Translations under genes and position numbers: made by a program | In this document: positions 62,869-64,000 of the stretch, piece after piece | Numbering within the stretch: the stretch's first letter is position 1 | Layout of the letters: each line of letters opens with the position of its first letter | Notes under the pieces: model-generated | What the model saw: only the letters and a program-made list of their open reading frames with translations | What the model was told of the DNA's origin: nothing | Databases searched by the model: none | Source of the DNA: Heterocephalus glaber | Taxonomy: Eukaryota; Chordata; Mammalia; Rodentia; Bathyergidae | Reading direction: 5' to 3' | Assembly (NCBI RefSeq): GCF_000247695.1 | Contig: NW_004624730.1 | Coordinates: forward strand, 26,442,184 to 26,506,183 | DNA: 64,000 bases

Positions 62869-64000
62869 CACACATATCATTTTGTAAAATAGGGGAGAAA
62901 TTGCCTAGCTTTTTAACTCATTTTTTCTTTTTTTTCAAACCCCAGTGTAACAATTTATTTTTATTTATTAGTATATGTTTGCAGTACATAATGGTAACAT
63001 TTATTGTGAGAGGTTGGTAGACATACATAACAAATCTTATTTGTTTTCTTATCCCTTACCTTTCACTCTCTGGCTTCTCTATCTCATGTTACACAAATAC
63101 TTTTTTGAAGTGGGAGGATGTGTGAAAAACTACTTCTAGAATAATTGATTTGAAACTATAATGTAGTATAGAAAAAATTTTTAACATTTGGAATTCCTTT
63201 TTTATGTATTGCAGTATGTAAACTGGCTTTTCCATCTTGCCTTTTTACTGTGAATTCCCTTTAACCAAGTTGGGAAATATTTCACATCACATGGTTTTTT
63301 GGGAGGTCTATTTGCTTATGATCTGTCTCCAAAGAAACATCAAAAGGTCATCAGGGAATGTCTATTTAATTTCAAGAGCACAGCTTGAGGACAAAGGGTC
63401 AGTTACTGGAAGCTTGCAGGAAGTTTGCCAGTCAGCTATTCAGCCACAAGAATCTATTATAATCAGTCTTTGAACCAAACAAATAATTCGTATTAAATTG
63501 TAGTTTCTTCTCTTGAAAACCGTAATATGCTCCTTTCTATTCATTACAGTAGATATGTTTCCCTCCCAATAACAAAATTTTCTATTTTTATTATCCTCCT
63601 TTAAAATAAAATGCTAACTCCTACAATTTATGGTAGACTCAGACCCAGAAGCAAGTTTTTAAAGATAGGGGATCTTTCTATATTGCTTTAATAAGATAAT
63701 AATAATACTATTCCTCTCATGAATTTAGAATTCACTCAAATGGTCTCTGTTTATGTTTATACATAATTACTAAAAAACATGACTATTATAGCTGAAAAGT
63801 TTTTGAATGTTTGGCTTCATTAATTGAGAAATAATGTGTTAGACTTTAATTACTGCATGACAATCACACGGCAGCTTGAACTAATACTCATTTATAACCT
63901 CACAGTTCTCTGAGTCATTAGTCTGATGCCTAATGACTGCATTCTCTGACCAGGACATAACAAGGCTGAAATGAAGGGATTGCTCGGCTAAGCATTTGTC

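Larger units (their letters stand above)
59617..64000 (-). other. CP: CP intron 1 (partial)
   Basis: No exon with a signal peptide, no CpG island and no promoter were recognised. The stretch holds a GT microsatellite, an ID SINE, a copy of the older repeat family and a B1. Exon 1 probably lies beyond the window. Confidence 0.6.

Noticed and set aside
59617..64000. Search for CP exon 1 (signal peptide plus HYYIG-type start)
   Set aside because: No minus-strand short frame with a signal peptide and a donor in the right phase was recognised; reported as absent rather than guessed.

Overview
The window is mammalian nuclear DNA, most likely from a non-murid rodent. It carries two split vertebrate genes with GT-AG introns. 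It also holds many copies of a tRNA-derived ID-type SINE and several dimeric B1 plus ID elements (the B1-dID arrangement, which I recall from squirrels, beavers, dormice and relatives). I cannot name the species; a castorid or sciurid-like rodent is a guess from the SINEs alone.

Layout. Positions 1-27600 (+ strand) hold the 3' two thirds of HPS3, a BLOC-2 subunit: 12 coding exons, which I number 6-17 by counting back from the last exon of the 17-exon human gene, then a stop at 27059-27061 and two AATAAA signals. Positions about 28160-64000 (- strand) hold CP, ceruloplasmin: 18 coding exons, numbered 19 down to 2 from left to right. The CP stop is at 28456-28458 and exon 2 ends at 59616. Exon 1 (signal peptide) and the promoter were not found and probably lie beyond 64000. 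The genes converge tail to tail, with under 1 kb between the last HPS3 poly(A) signal and the CP stop codon. Every exon junction keeps the reading frame, giving 615 HPS3 residues and 1018 CP residues with no internal stop, so both genes look intact.

The two genes are not known to work together. HPS3 is cytosolic and acts in biogenesis of lysosome-related organelles (melanosomes, platelet dense granules). CP is a secreted six-domain multicopper ferroxidase. All CP copper ligands carried by exons 2-18 are present, including the Leu in domain 2 that replaces the axial Met.

The rest is introns filled with retroelements: two rearranged antisense L1 copies (3512-5582 and 7030-8343), other L1 and L2 fossils, about 15 ID-type SINEs (many with clear target-site duplications), B1 and B1-dID copies, one probable Tigger-like DNA transposon, a family of older repeats seen three times, and microsatellites. 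I see no bacterial, viral or CRISPR features and no novel protein-coding system. The most interesting items are small: SINEs sitting within about 30-55 bp of two CP 5' splice sites, a SINE with an extra 20-nt 3' tail inside its target duplication, an all-antisense orientation of ID SINEs within HPS3, a perfect 12-bp hairpin in CP intron 18, and a G-quadruplex motif.
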